A stretch of 64,000 nt of DNA from Rhodocyclus gracilis. Its GTDB lineage: Bacteria; Pseudomonadota; Gammaproteobacteria; Burkholderiales; Rhodocyclaceae. The stretch covers positions 1 to 64,000 of the forward strand of contig NZ_WIXJ01000001.1 in NCBI RefSeq assembly GCF_009617575.1, read 5' to 3'. Below the pieces are notes generated by a model, which was given only the letters and a program-made list of their open reading frames with translations, did not search any database and was not told where the DNA came from. Made by a program: the position numbers and the translations under genes. Numbering within the stretch: position 1 is the stretch's first letter; each line of letters opens with the position of its first letter. This document shows, piece after piece, positions 16,059 to 25,445 of the stretch.

Positions 16059-16670
16059 ATGACCGCACCCCACCCCCTCGCCGTCCGCACCCTCCTCGAC
16101 CTGATGGGCGCCACGCCGCCACGCCCGCATCTGGGCGACTCGGTTCTCCTGATCATCGACGCCCAGCGCGAATACGTCGACGGTGCCCTGCCGCTCGTCG
16201 GCATCGACGAAGCGCTGACAGCGGGCGGCAACGTGCTGGCGCGAGCGCGAGCCGCCGGCGCGCCCGTTGTGCACATCCTGCATCGCGCCGACGGCCCGCT
16301 CTTCAACCCGCAAGGCCACGGCTACCAACCGGCGCCGCCGCTGCTGCCGCGAGACGGCGAAACCGTCATCGAGAAAACGAAGGCCAACGCCTTCGCCGGC
16401 ACCGCGCTACACGAGGCGCTCATCGCCACCGGGCGCAAAAGCCTCATCGTCATCGGCTTCATGACGCACAACTGCGTCAGCTCAACCGTCCGCGCCGCCA
16501 ACGAAAAAGGCTTCACCTGCACCGTCGTCGCTCCCGCCACCGCCACGCGCGACCTGCCCGACGGCGACGGCGGCACGCTGCCCGCCGCCGCCGTGCAAGC
16601 CGCCTGCCTCGTTGGCCTCAGCGACACGCTGGCACGAATCGCCTGGACGACGGATGACCTGATCGGCTGA
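16059..16670 (+). CDS. Isochorismatase-family cysteine hydrolase
   Basis: A 203-residue cysteine hydrolase of the isochorismatase/nicotinamidase fold. The catalytic triad is visible as Asp34 (LIIDAQRE), Lys106 (VIEKTKANAF) and Cys139 (THNCVSST). The start at 16059 follows GGAG. Substrate cannot be read from sequence; an amide such as nicotinamide or a ureido compound is plausible. The prophage ends 14 bases before the start codon, so the native promoter has been separated from the gene. A second, unrelated member of the family lies at 19468-20052. Confidence 0.88.
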   Translation: MTAPHPLAVRTLLDLMGATPPRPHLGDSVLLIIDAQREYVDGALPLVGIDEALTAGGNVLARARAAGAPVVHILHRADGPLFNPQGHGYQPAPPLLPRDGETVIEKTKANAFAGTALHEALIATGRKSLIVIGFMTHNCVSSTVRAANEKGFTCTVVAPATATRDLPDGDGGTLPAAAVQAACLVGLSDTLARIAWTTDDLIG

Positions 16671-16718
16671 GCGCCCTCCCTGCCTTCGCTGCTCGCGGGG
16701 AGGCGCGGCGCATGACGC

Positions 16719-16737
16719 GGGGGCGCCAAACGCCCCC
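16719..16737 (+). terminator. Hairpin after the hydrolase gene
   Basis: Stem GGGGGCG/CGCCCCC with loop CCAAA. It lacks a T-run, so it may be Rho-assisted or only a message-stabilising hairpin. Confidence 0.4.
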
Positions 16738-16769
16738 TCAGCGAACATGGCAAACGGCTAAATTTCTGG

Positions 16770-17965
<1,196 letters not shown>

Positions 17966-18278
17966 TGGGGTAGTCGGTATTTGGTGAAGGAAGGGACGTA
18001 AGGCTGAAGGTGGTTTTACGTCCTTCCGGAAAAATGATTAATTTGCCATCTTGAATTTGATGGGCTGAAAACGGCCAGGAACGGTCAGTCGGAATGTGCG
18101 CCCCAAAGCGGTCGCGCGCCAGTGCTGCTTTTTCTGGCTCTTTAGTAGAACTTAAGTCATAAGTCATCCAGATTTTCCGTAAAACCCTTGGTCGTACGCT
18201 ATTTTTAGCGAAGAACGTCCGGCTAGTTAATGCTGCAACTTGCCAAGTTAGGGCGTAATTGCACTGTCCAAATTTAAC
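17966..18278. other. Non-coding, AT-richer stretch between asparaginase and cassette
   Basis: No supported gene. The stretch is clearly more AT-rich than flanking host DNA. It holds a long hairpin at 17989-18027. A 111-codon frame on the minus strand starts exactly in the cassette core site and has no ribosome binding site or family resemblance. It may be leftover cassette or other imported DNA. Confidence 0.5.
17989..18027 (+). terminator. Long hairpin after the asparaginase gene
   Basis: GGAAGGGACGTAA pairs with TTACGTCCTTCC (one bulged base) around a 14-base loop, starting 23 bases after the stop codon. No T-run follows on the plus strand. It is likely a transcript end structure for the asparaginase gene. 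Confidence 0.5.
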
Positions 18279-18285
18279 GTTAGAC
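18279..18285 (+). other. Cassette core site GTTAGAC (left boundary)
   Basis: GTTAGAC fits the integron 1R consensus GTTRRRY, where recombination occurs after the G. A small hairpin ATACC-CCGA-GGTAT follows at 18286-18299 and contains the likely ribosome binding site CGAGG of the cassette gene. Confidence 0.65.
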
Positions 18286-19393
18286 ATACCCCGAGGTATT
18301 CCATGCCTGAAATACTCAATGTCCGGGTTGAGCAGCAGCTAAACGAAGTCGGCGACGAGGTCTCTGCAATCATCGCAGTTATTCGGCCCATCCTTTACGG
18401 TCTTTTGCACGCGCTAAAACAGGAAGTGGTCCGAGAAGTCGGTGGCTACGCGGAGGTAAAGCTGTTCATGCTCCCGCGCCTCTATCGACCCGGGGATGGC
18501 GATTGCGGAATTTGCTTTGAATATGCAGTACACGATGCAATTCGCCGTCGAGACCAGCCAATTATTGAGAAAGTCAATGACAGCATGAGGCGTTACTGCC
18601 GAGTTCCGGGGCAGGACACGTCATCAATTCTGTTCGGTGCGGAAAAGTCAGGCGCCATCCAGTTGCTTGAGACCGCAGAAAACCTCTTAACCGACGATTC
18701 GCGCTTGCTCACTGGTGAACAAGCGCAACCTATCAAGCTGCGGCGGTACATAAATATGCTTTCCGCTGCTTTCAAGAAACCAACAACGCGATTGGCTTTG
18801 CCGTACAGCATCAGCGGCCTTTGGAAGGCGGACCTATTTCTTGGGATGCGAGATTCCGACCGCTGGGTGGGTACAACAGTAAAAATCAACCCTAGGCACC
18901 TCGAAGGAGCTAAGGGACTACGCATCGCAATCGTTCCATCCCAACAAGGTAGAAATGATCGTATTCAGGTCGATCACGGAAAAAATCTAGTGGTATGCCC
19001 ACTCCCCTATGACGGTGCCTTTATGGAGTTGTTTTATGTTGCATGGGGAATAGTTCAACAATTCATTGCCGCAGATGCAAAATTACCTCGGGAGGTCAGC
19101 CTACCAATTGCATCTCATCGTATGGTTGCGAAACTATTGGAAGATCGCAGAGAATTCCCGCTAATCGATATTATTGAATCATTAGCACCGTTGGCGCAGC
19201 CTGAATTGCTTAATAGCGCAGAAGCTCAAGACCGCATTGATACTCTCGGCGATGTTACCCCCGACCTAACAACAGTAATTGCACCGGTGTCCCGTGAAAT
19301 CGTCTAACCACTCCGTTAAGAGGGACCGCCCACAAGCTGCGTTTGTGGGTTCCTTTCGCGGCTTCGCCGCTCGGCGGCCCCTCACGTCAAACG
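18280..19393 (+). mobile_element. Integron-type gene cassette without a nearby integrase
   Basis: The unit is bounded by a GTTAGAC core site on the left and a full attC site on the right. One gene starts 17 bases after the left core site and its stop codon lies within the first attC box. These are the standard proportions of an integron gene cassette. Base composition is visibly more AT-rich than both flanks. There is no integrase gene in the window, so this is a lone cassette inserted at a secondary site or a remnant of an attC cluster. Confidence 0.75.
18303..19307 (+). CDS. Cassette-borne protein of unknown function, PD-(D/E)XK-like residue pattern
   Basis: A 334-residue protein I do not recognise. 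Codon use and base composition are unlike the neighbours, as expected of a cassette gene. The arrangement Glu73 (CFEYAVHDAI helix), Asp177 (LWKADLFLG) and Thr192-Val-Lys194 (GTTVKIN) is like the E...D...(E/D)xK core of PD-(D/E)XK nucleases, but the usual acidic residue before Lys is Thr. Further conserved-looking text is LRIAIVP and VCPLPYDGAFMELFY. It has no signal peptide or membrane segment. A DNA-acting, perhaps defence, role is inference only. The stop codon is inside the attC site. Confidence 0.8.
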   Translation: MPEILNVRVEQQLNEVGDEVSAIIAVIRPILYGLLHALKQEVVREVGGYAEVKLFMLPRLYRPGDGDCGICFEYAVHDAIRRRDQPIIEKVNDSMRRYCRVPGQDTSSILFGAEKSGAIQLLETAENLLTDDSRLLTGEQAQPIKLRRYINMLSAAFKKPTTRLALPYSISGLWKADLFLGMRDSDRWVGTTVKINPRHLEGAKGLRIAIVPSQQGRNDRIQVDHGKNLVVCPLPYDGAFMELFYVAWGIVQQFIAADAKLPREVSLPIASHRMVAKLLEDRREFPLIDIIESLAPLAQPELLNSAEAQDRIDTLGDVTPDLTTVIAPVSREIV

Positions 19394-19399
19394 TTGAAC
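19302..19399 (+). repeat. attC recombination site (98 bp)
   Basis: Begins GTCTAAC (RYYYAAC box) followed by CGTTAAG, and ends CGTTGAAC (GTTRRRY box). The arms GAGGGACCGCC and GGCGGCCCCTC pair apart from one mismatch, and two inner hairpins (CCCACAA/TTGTGGG and GCGGC-TTC-GCCGC) fold within. This is the imperfect palindrome of an integron attC site, whose folded single strand is recombined by IntI. Confidence 0.82.
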
Positions 19400-19467
19400 A
19401 ACAGCTTTCCACAGGTGCCAATGTCCGCTTTGGATCGAATGCGGTCCTACGACAACGCACCCCATAA

Positions 19468-20052
19468 TCACCGAATAAACTCCCGACTAACCGCCCGAAA
19501 CGTCTCCGTGCCTGCGCGTTGCAGCCACTCGAAGGCGACCATTTCGCGCGAGACGATATCGGCGCCGTGGCGGCGCATGCGGTCGAGGGCCAGTGCCTTG
19601 TCGCTGGCGCGTCGGGAGCCGACCGCTTCTTCCACGACGAAAACCTCGCGCCCGAGGGCGAGCAGATCGAGCACGGTCTGCTGTACGCAAACGTGCGACT
19701 CGCTGCCGACGACCACGAACTGCCGGCGCTCGCCCCCCGGCGCCGCGAGAAAGCCGCCGCTACTCTCCGGCAACTCGGGGCGCCCCGCTGCCGCGCCACA
19801 CTCCGCCACGGCGGAGAAGTAGATTTTCTCGACCACCGCGCTATCGCCGAGCAGCTCGCGCAGCGCCGGCACGGTCGCACCGAGGCCGCGCGGGTATTGC
19901 TCGGTACAGATCACCGGCACGCCAAGGCGCTTGGCCACCTGCACCAGCCAGCAACACGCGTCGAGCATCGCCTCGCCCTGTTCGATGAATGGCTGAAGGC
20001 GCTCCTGTACGTCGATGACGAGCAGCGTCGAACGGTCGGGGTGAATGAGCAC
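19468..20052 (-). CDS. Isochorismatase-family cysteine hydrolase (YcaC-like)
   Basis: A 194-residue cysteine hydrolase. Asp14 (LLVIDVQE), Lys76 (VVEKIYFSA) and Cys122 (SESHVCVQQ) make the family triad. The GTG start at 20052 is chosen because GGGAG lies seven bases upstream; an open frame continues further but only as antisense of the next gene. The ESHVCV form of the nucleophile motif is typical of YcaC-like proteins of uncertain substrate. It is divergent from the ABC transporter operon. Confidence 0.88.
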   Translation of the reverse strand: MLIHPDRSTLLVIDVQERLQPFIEQGEAMLDACCWLVQVAKRLGVPVICTEQYPRGLGATVPALRELLGDSAVVEKIYFSAVAECGAAAGRPELPESSGGFLAAPGGERRQFVVVGSESHVCVQQTVLDLLALGREVFVVEEAVGSRRASDKALALDRMRRHGADIVSREMVAFEWLQRAGTETFRAVSREFIR

Positions 20053-20310
20053 GGCAGAACTCCCATCAAAGAGGTCCGCGAATCTTAGCGGCTCGCGCGC
20101 GGGGCGGGCAATTGGCCGCCGGCTCCGCGAATGGCAGCCACCTTCTGTGGCGGCGGGCTTATCAAAAATCCTGAAGTCATTGGACGGAAAAGTGATTTGG
20201 CCGGCGCGGGTCAGGTTGCTAGATTGGCTGCCGGCTCCCGGCTGACGGCGGACTCCATTCCCGGCGCCTCGCCCCGGAATTCCTTTGAATTCACGAATAG
20301 GAATCAGCAC

Positions 20311-21093
20311 ATGAAATCGCTTAAATCCCTGATTGCCATTGGACTCGTTCAGATTTTCGCCATTGCCGCATCCGGGTCGGCTTTTGCCGATCCGGCGCTC
20401 GATCAGATCAAGGGCAGCGGTGTATTCCGCGTCGGCACCGAAGGCACTTATGCGCCTTTTACCTTTCACAACAGCGCCGACACGCTCGTCGGCTTCGATG
20501 TCGAGATCGCCCAGGAGATTGGCAAACGTCTCGGCGTAAAGGTGCAATTTATCGAGAGCAAATGGGATGGCCTGATCGCCGGGCTCGATGCCAACCGCTA
20601 CGACGCCGTTATCAACGAAGTAACGATCTCCGACGCACGCAAGGCGAAATACGATTTCTCGACGCCGTATATCGTCTCCAAGGCCGTGCTGATCGTGCGT
20701 AGCGATAATTCGACGATCAAATCCTTCGCCGACCTGAAGGGTAAAAAATCCGCCCATACACTGAGCAGCAATTTCGCCAGAATCGCCAGCGATAACGGCG
20801 CCGAACTTCTCGGCACCGATGGTTTCAATCAATCGATTGATCTCGTGATCTCCGGCCGCGCCGACGCGACGATCAACGATTCGCTCTCCTATCTCGATTT
20901 CAAGCACCACAAACCCGAAGCCAAGGTAAAGATCGCCAGCACGCTCGACGCCGCCGATTATCAGGGGGTATTGATCCGCAAAGGCAATCCCGATTTGCTG
21001 GCCGCCATCAATAAAAGCCTCGCCGATATCAAGGCCGACGGCACCTATCTGAAAATCTCGCAAAAATACTTCGGCACCGACGTTTCAAAATAA
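20311..21093 (+). CDS. Polar amino acid (cystine-type) ABC transporter substrate-binding protein
   Basis: A 260-residue periplasmic binding protein, family 3. Residues 1-26 (MKSLKSLIAIGLVQIFAIAA onward to SAFA) form the signal peptide. The domain opens with VFRVGTEGTYAPFTFHN and has the GFDVEIAQEIGKRLG block. It delivers substrate to the permease at 21148 and ATPase at 21825. The downstream permease is closest in pattern to the cystine transporter YecS/TcyL, so cystine is the best guess for the substrate. Start chosen by AGGAA at 20299-20303. Confidence 0.92.
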   Translation: MKSLKSLIAIGLVQIFAIAASGSAFADPALDQIKGSGVFRVGTEGTYAPFTFHNSADTLVGFDVEIAQEIGKRLGVKVQFIESKWDGLIAGLDANRYDAVINEVTISDARKAKYDFSTPYIVSKAVLIVRSDNSTIKSFADLKGKKSAHTLSSNFARIASDNGAELLGTDGFNQSIDLVISGRADATINDSLSYLDFKHHKPEAKVKIASTLDAADYQGVLIRKGNPDLLAAINKSLADIKADGTYLKISQKYFGTDVSK

Positions 21094-21147
21094 TGCGTCG
21101 CTGCTGAGTGACTGAGCTACCGGGTTTTCAGGAAAAGGGTCGGAACG

Positions 21148-21828
21148 ATGCCGCACTGGTTGTCGCTGATGGTGGATTCGTTCTGGCCCTTGTTGTACGC
21201 GGGCGTGGTGTTTACCGTCCCGCTCACGCTGCTGTCGTTTGCCGGCGGTTTGTTGCTGGGCTTTGCGGTAGCGCTGGCGCGCCTCTTCGGCCCCTCGCCG
21301 CTGGTGAAGGTGGCGCGCTTCTACGTCTGGTTCATTCGCGGCACGCCGCTGCTGGTACAGCTTTTCGTGATCTTTTACGGCCTGCCGAACATCGGCATCG
21401 TTCTCGACGCCTTCCCGGCCGCCTTGATCGGTTTCACGCTCAATGTCGGCGCGTATACCTCCGAGGTCATCCGCGCTGCTATCGCCTCGGTGCCGCGCGG
21501 CCAGTGGGAGGCCGCCTATTCGATCGGGATGAGCTGGACGCAGGCCATGCGGCGAACGATTCTGCCGCAGGCGACGGGCCTCGCCGTGCCGCCGCTCTCG
21601 AACTCCTTCATTTCGCTGATCAAGGACACCTCGCTCGCCGCCGCGCTGACCGTGCCGGAGATCTTTCAGGCCGCCCAGCGCATCGCTTCCGTCACCTACG
21701 AGCCTTTCATCCTGTATTCGGAAACCGCCTTGATCTACCTCTTTTTCAGCTCGGTGCTGTCGAGCGCGCAAACGCGCCTCGAAGCCCGCTTTGGCCGGCA
21801 TTCCTCGCCGTTGGGAGCGGCGGGATGA
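21148..21828 (+). CDS. Amino acid ABC transporter permease (TcyL/YecS-like)
   Basis: A 226-residue inner-membrane permease of the His/Glu/Gln/Arg type with about five membrane segments. It contains FIRGTPLLVQLFVIFYGLP and the EAA loop RGQWEAAYSIGMSWTQAMRR, ahead of ILPQA. LNVGAYTSEVIRAAI matches cystine permeases. It overlaps the ATPase gene by 4 bases (ATGA). Confidence 0.93.
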   Translation: MPHWLSLMVDSFWPLLYAGVVFTVPLTLLSFAGGLLLGFAVALARLFGPSPLVKVARFYVWFIRGTPLLVQLFVIFYGLPNIGIVLDAFPAALIGFTLNVGAYTSEVIRAAIASVPRGQWEAAYSIGMSWTQAMRRTILPQATGLAVPPLSNSFISLIKDTSLAAALTVPEIFQAAQRIASVTYEPFILYSETALIYLFFSSVLSSAQTRLEARFGRHSSPLGAAG

Positions 21829-22592
21829 TTCGCCTCTCCGGCATCGTCAAACGTTTTGGCGACGCCCCGGCGCTCAAGGGTGTCGAGCTGTCGGTCGCCG
21901 AGGGCAGCGTCACGGCGCTGATCGGTCCCTCCGGCAGCGGCAAGAGCACGCTGCTGCGCTGTGTGAATCTGCTCGAAGTGCCGCAGCAAGGCCGCGTACA
22001 GGTCGGCGACGAGGCGATTTCGTTTGACGACACGCCGCGCCCCTCGCGCGAGGCCATCCGGCGGCTGCGCCGGCAGAGCGGCATGGTGTTTCAGTCCTTC
22101 CAGCTCTTTCCGCACCAGAACGTCGTGCAAAACGTCGCCGAGAGCCTCGTCACCGTCCTCGACTGGACGCGGGAGGAAGCCGAGGCGCACAGCCTCGACC
22201 TGCTGAAAAAAGTCGGCATGGCGCACAAAGCCAGAGAATGGCCGGCCAACCTCTCCGGCGGCCAGCAGCAGCGCGTCGCCATCGCCCGCGCACTGGCCGC
22301 CTCGCCGAAGGTCTTGCTCTGCGACGAGCCGACCTCGGCGCTCGACCCGGAACTCGCCGCCGAGGTGGTCGACGTGCTCAGACGGCTCGCGGCCGAGGGA
22401 ACGACGATGCTCATGGCGACGCACGACCTGCGTCTGGCGGCGACCATCGCGCATCAGGTCGTCTTTCTCGAAGACGGTGAAATCCGCGAATCCGGCAGCG
22501 CACAGCACATCTTCACGCAGCCGAAACACCCGCGCACGCAGGCTTTCGTGTCGACGCTGCGCGAAACCGTGCTCGAAGACTGGTCGATCTGA
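21825..22592 (+). CDS. Amino acid ABC transporter ATP-binding protein
   Basis: A 255-residue ATPase: Walker A GPSGSGKST, Q-loop MVFQSFQLFPH, signature LSGGQQQR, Walker B VLLCDEPTSALD and switch His in MATHD are all present. It energises the permease encoded immediately upstream and could also serve the ATPase-less pair at 28513-30207. Its start overlaps the permease stop. Confidence 0.95.
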   Translation: MIRLSGIVKRFGDAPALKGVELSVAEGSVTALIGPSGSGKSTLLRCVNLLEVPQQGRVQVGDEAISFDDTPRPSREAIRRLRRQSGMVFQSFQLFPHQNVVQNVAESLVTVLDWTREEAEAHSLDLLKKVGMAHKAREWPANLSGGQQQRVAIARALAASPKVLLCDEPTSALDPELAAEVVDVLRRLAAEGTTMLMATHDLRLAATIAHQVVFLEDGEIRESGSAQHIFTQPKHPRTQAFVSTLRETVLEDWSI

Positions 22593-22727
22593 GCGCCGCC
22601 GCGAGGCATAACGACACGTCGCGCGAGGGATAAGCTTCTGCGCTTTTCTTCGTTGGAGTGAGCCGGGCTTGCCCCTAGAGTTTTCCGTCAGCGCGCGCTG
22701 GCCGCGCATTTTTGCTCACGGAGAACC

Positions 22728-23651
22728 ATGCCTACCTCAACCGCCAAGACCGGCGCCGCGATTCGCCTGACGGGTGTTACCAAACACTTTGCCGGCAGCG
22801 CGACGGCAGCGGTCCACCCCACCGATCTCGCCATCGAAGCCGGTGAAATCCACGGCATCATCGGCTTCTCGGGCGCCGGCAAATCGACGCTGCTGCGCCT
22901 CGTCAACCTCCTGGAGCGGCCCGACGCCGGCCTCGTCGAAGTGGGCGACGACGAGCTGAGCGCCTTGCCACCGCTCGCCTTGCGCGCCGCACGTCGGCGC
23001 ATCGGCATGATCTTTCAGCAGTTCAACCTGCTGCATAACCTGAGCGTCGCCGAGAACGTCGCCTTCCCGCTGCGCATCGCCGGCGATTCGCCCGCCTCGA
23101 TCAAGGCACGCGTTGCCGAGTGCCTCGATTACGTCGGGCTCTCCGCAAAAGCGGCGGCCTATCCGGGGCAGTTGTCGGGCGGGCAGAAGCAGCGCGTTGC
23201 CATCGCCCGCGCGCTGGCACCGAATCCGGGCGTACTGCTCGCCGACGAGCCGACCTCGGCGCTCGATCCGCGCACCACGCAGTCGATCCTCGACGTACTG
23301 GCCGATATCAACCAGCGTTTCGGCGTCACCGTGCTGCTCGTCACCCACGAAATGAGCGTCGTCCGCCGTCTCTGCCACCGCGTCTCGGTGATGGACGAAG
23401 GGCGCATCGTCGAGCAGATCGACCTGCGCACGGGCTTCACAGCGCCACGCAGCGAACTGGCGCGCTGGCTCTTTGCCAGCGGCGAAGCGTCGCCGGCAGA
23501 GGCCACTCAGCCGGCGACGGTTGCCGCCGCAACGAGCGCGCCGGCCACCGCACCGGCCAACACCTCTGCCGCTGTACCGGCGAACGCCGCCGCCCGCGCC
23601 ATCGTCGTGACGCCCGCCAACGCACCGTTCCGCGAGGTCTACCATGCTTGA
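22728..23651 (+). CDS. metN: Methionine ABC transporter ATP-binding protein, NIL domain missing
   Basis: A 307-residue MetN: Walker A GFSGAGKST (46-54), Q-loop IFQQFNLL, signature LSGGQKQR, Walker B LLADEPTSALD. MetN normally ends with a roughly 90-residue NIL/ACT-like domain that binds methionine and inhibits transport. Here residues about 252-295 are an Ala/Pro/Thr-rich low-complexity tail, with no NIL domain. The neighbours are metI (8-base overlap) and metQ. No SAM riboswitch was seen in the 135 bases upstream, but a short GC hairpin followed by ATTTTT lies at 22691-22713. Confidence 0.92.
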   Translation: MPTSTAKTGAAIRLTGVTKHFAGSATAAVHPTDLAIEAGEIHGIIGFSGAGKSTLLRLVNLLERPDAGLVEVGDDELSALPPLALRAARRRIGMIFQQFNLLHNLSVAENVAFPLRIAGDSPASIKARVAECLDYVGLSAKAAAYPGQLSGGQKQRVAIARALAPNPGVLLADEPTSALDPRTTQSILDVLADINQRFGVTVLLVTHEMSVVRRLCHRVSVMDEGRIVEQIDLRTGFTAPRSELARWLFASGEASPAEATQPATVAAATSAPATAPANTSAAVPANAAARAIVVTPANAPFREVYHA

Positions 23652-24309
23652 GAACCTGCTCGAACTGACGCCGGACATCATCACCGCCATCGGCGAGACG
23701 TTCTTCATGCTCGGCATCTGCCTGACGACGGCCGTCACGCTCGGCGGCGCGCTCGGCATCGCCGTCTACCTGACGGCGCCGGGCAACCCGCTGGCACGCT
23801 ACCGGCGTTTCAACCTGACGGCGGACGCCATCATCAACGTCGTCCGCTCGTTTCCGTTCATCATCCTGCTGGTCGCCCTGTCGCCCTTCACGCGCTACAT
23901 CGTCGGTACCTCGATTGGCCCGCTGGCGGCGAGCGTACCGCTCTCCTGCGCGGCGATTCCGTACTTTGCCCGTCTGGTCGAGCAGACGCTGCGGGATGTG
24001 CCGCGCGGCGTCATCGAAGCGGCCGAGGCCATGGGCGCCTCGCCCTGGCAGATCGTCTGGCGGGTGCTGCTGGTTGACGGACGCTCAGGGCTGATCCTGT
24101 CGACGACCGTTCTCGCCGTCAGCTTCCTTTCCTACTCGGCGATTGCCGGCGTCGTCGGCGGCGGCGGTATCGGCGATCTGGCCATCCGCTACGGCTACTA
24201 CCGATTCCAGACCGACATCATGGCAGCGATGGTGGTGCTGCTCGTCGTTCTCGTCCAACTCATCCAGACCACCGGACAGTACCTCGCTCGTCGTGCCGAC
24301 AAGCGCTGA
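23644..24309 (+). CDS. metI: Methionine ABC transporter permease
   Basis: A 221-residue MetI inner-membrane permease with five predicted membrane segments. Family features are IINVVRSFPFIILLVALSPF near the start, the EAA loop VIEAAEAMGASPWQIVWRVL and the end GGGGIGDLAIRYGYYRFQTD. It forms the D-methionine/L-methionine channel with MetN. It overlaps metN by 8 bases, so translation is coupled. Confidence 0.95.
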   Translation: MLENLLELTPDIITAIGETFFMLGICLTTAVTLGGALGIAVYLTAPGNPLARYRRFNLTADAIINVVRSFPFIILLVALSPFTRYIVGTSIGPLAASVPLSCAAIPYFARLVEQTLRDVPRGVIEAAEAMGASPWQIVWRVLLVDGRSGLILSTTVLAVSFLSYSAIAGVVGGGGIGDLAIRYGYYRFQTDIMAAMVVLLVVLVQLIQTTGQYLARRADKR

Positions 24310-24335
24310 TTTTTCGAACCTCACGGAGATTGTTC

Positions 24336-25139
24336 ATGAAAGTTCTACGTTCCCTGCTGATCGCCGTCGTCGCGGCCGCCCTGCCCCTTTCGCTCGTACA
24401 CGCTGACGACAAAAAAGCGCTGACCATCGGCGCCACCGCCGGCCCGAACTACGACCAACTCAAATACGGCATCAAGCCCGTGCTGGAAAAGCAGGGCTAT
24501 CACGTCAAGCTCGTCGAATTCAACGACTACGTGCAGCCGAACCTCGCGCTGGCAAGCGGCTCGCTCGATGCCAACCTCTTCCAGCACGTCATTTACCTGC
24601 GCAAATTCTCGGCTGACCAGAAGCTCGATCTGGTTGACGTGACGCAGGCGCCGATTGCGCCGCTGGGGCTGTACTCGAAGAAGGCGAAATCGCTCGCCGA
24701 GCTGAAGGAAGGCGCACGCATCACGCTGCCGAACGACCCGAGCAACCTCGCCCGCGCGCTGGTACTGCTGGAGCAGAACGGCGTCGTCAAGCTCAAGCCC
24801 GGCATCGACCCGCTGCGCGCGACGGAAAAAGACCTCGCCGAAAATCCGAAGAAGATCCAGCTGCTGCCGATTGAAGCCGCGCAACTGCCGCGTACGCTCG
24901 ACGATGCGGATTTCTCGCTGATCACCGGCAACTTCGCCATCGCCTCCGGCCTCAAGCTGCAGGAAGCCGTCGTGCTGGAAAAGACGCCCGACTATTACCT
25001 CAATGTCGTCGCCGTACGCAGCGCCGACAAGGATTCGGAAAAGACCCGTGCCATCGTCGCCGCGTTCCACTCCCCGGAATACCGGCATGTGCTCGATACC
25101 CGCTTCCCCGGTTATGCCCGCCCGTCATATTTGAAATAA
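24336..25139 (+). CDS. metQ: Methionine-binding protein
   Basis: A 267-residue MetQ-family (NlpA/Lipoprotein_9) binding protein. The leader MKVLRSLLIAVVAAALPLSL ends before HADD and has no lipobox Cys, so it looks like a soluble periplasmic form. LTIGATAGPNYDQLKYGIKP, GSLDANLFQHVIYL and ITLPNDPSNLARALVLLEQ are family landmarks. Last gene of the metNIQ operon, followed by a strong terminator. Start at 24336 follows CGGAGA. Confidence 0.93.
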   Translation: MKVLRSLLIAVVAAALPLSLVHADDKKALTIGATAGPNYDQLKYGIKPVLEKQGYHVKLVEFNDYVQPNLALASGSLDANLFQHVIYLRKFSADQKLDLVDVTQAPIAPLGLYSKKAKSLAELKEGARITLPNDPSNLARALVLLEQNGVVKLKPGIDPLRATEKDLAENPKKIQLLPIEAAQLPRTLDDADFSLITGNFAIASGLKLQEAVVLEKTPDYYLNVVAVRSADKDSEKTRAIVAAFHSPEYRHVLDTRFPGYARPSYLK

Positions 25140-25175
25140 ATAAGCCTGTGGCGGAAACCTCCGCCAATAGGCAAG

Positions 25176-25211
25176 CCGCGCCACCGCAGTATCGTGGCGC
25201 GGTTTTTTTTT
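25176..25211 (+). terminator. Rho-independent terminator of metNIQ
   Basis: Perfect 9-bp stem CCGCGCCAC/GTGGCGCGG with a 9-base loop, followed by nine T. It ends the methionine transporter transcript. Confidence 0.93.
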
Positions 25212-25445
25212 GCCGCAAATAAAGCAAACGTCAGCAACGAAACAAATTGAAAAAATCAAGCGCAGCAATCGTTTTTACGCATAATACGCACGCACGCGCG
25301 GAAATATCTGCGCGGGGCGGCGACGCCTTTAGTCTGCCCTGCCCGCCTTTTCAGGAGAAAGGCAGATGGTGCGGAGTCATCGACGACGAGAGCCTTTACC
25401 CAGGCCACTATTTCAGTCCGATGGGCTTTTGATGGGAGCCAAGCC

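Noticed and set aside
18247-18285. A second attC site on the left of the cassette
   Set aside because: GTTAGGG and GTTAGAC are present, but no paired RYYYAAC box or foldable arms could be found upstream, so only the core site is claimed.
22593-22727. SAM or other methionine riboswitch before metN
   Set aside because: No SAM-I core (such as the CTTATCAAGAGAGGTGGAGGGA-like start) was seen; only a short GC hairpin with ATTTTT.
25212-25445. Cyclic-di-GMP (GEMM) riboswitch before the chemoreceptor gene
   Set aside because: ACGCACGCACGCG looked suggestive, but the remaining conserved GEMM core is absent.
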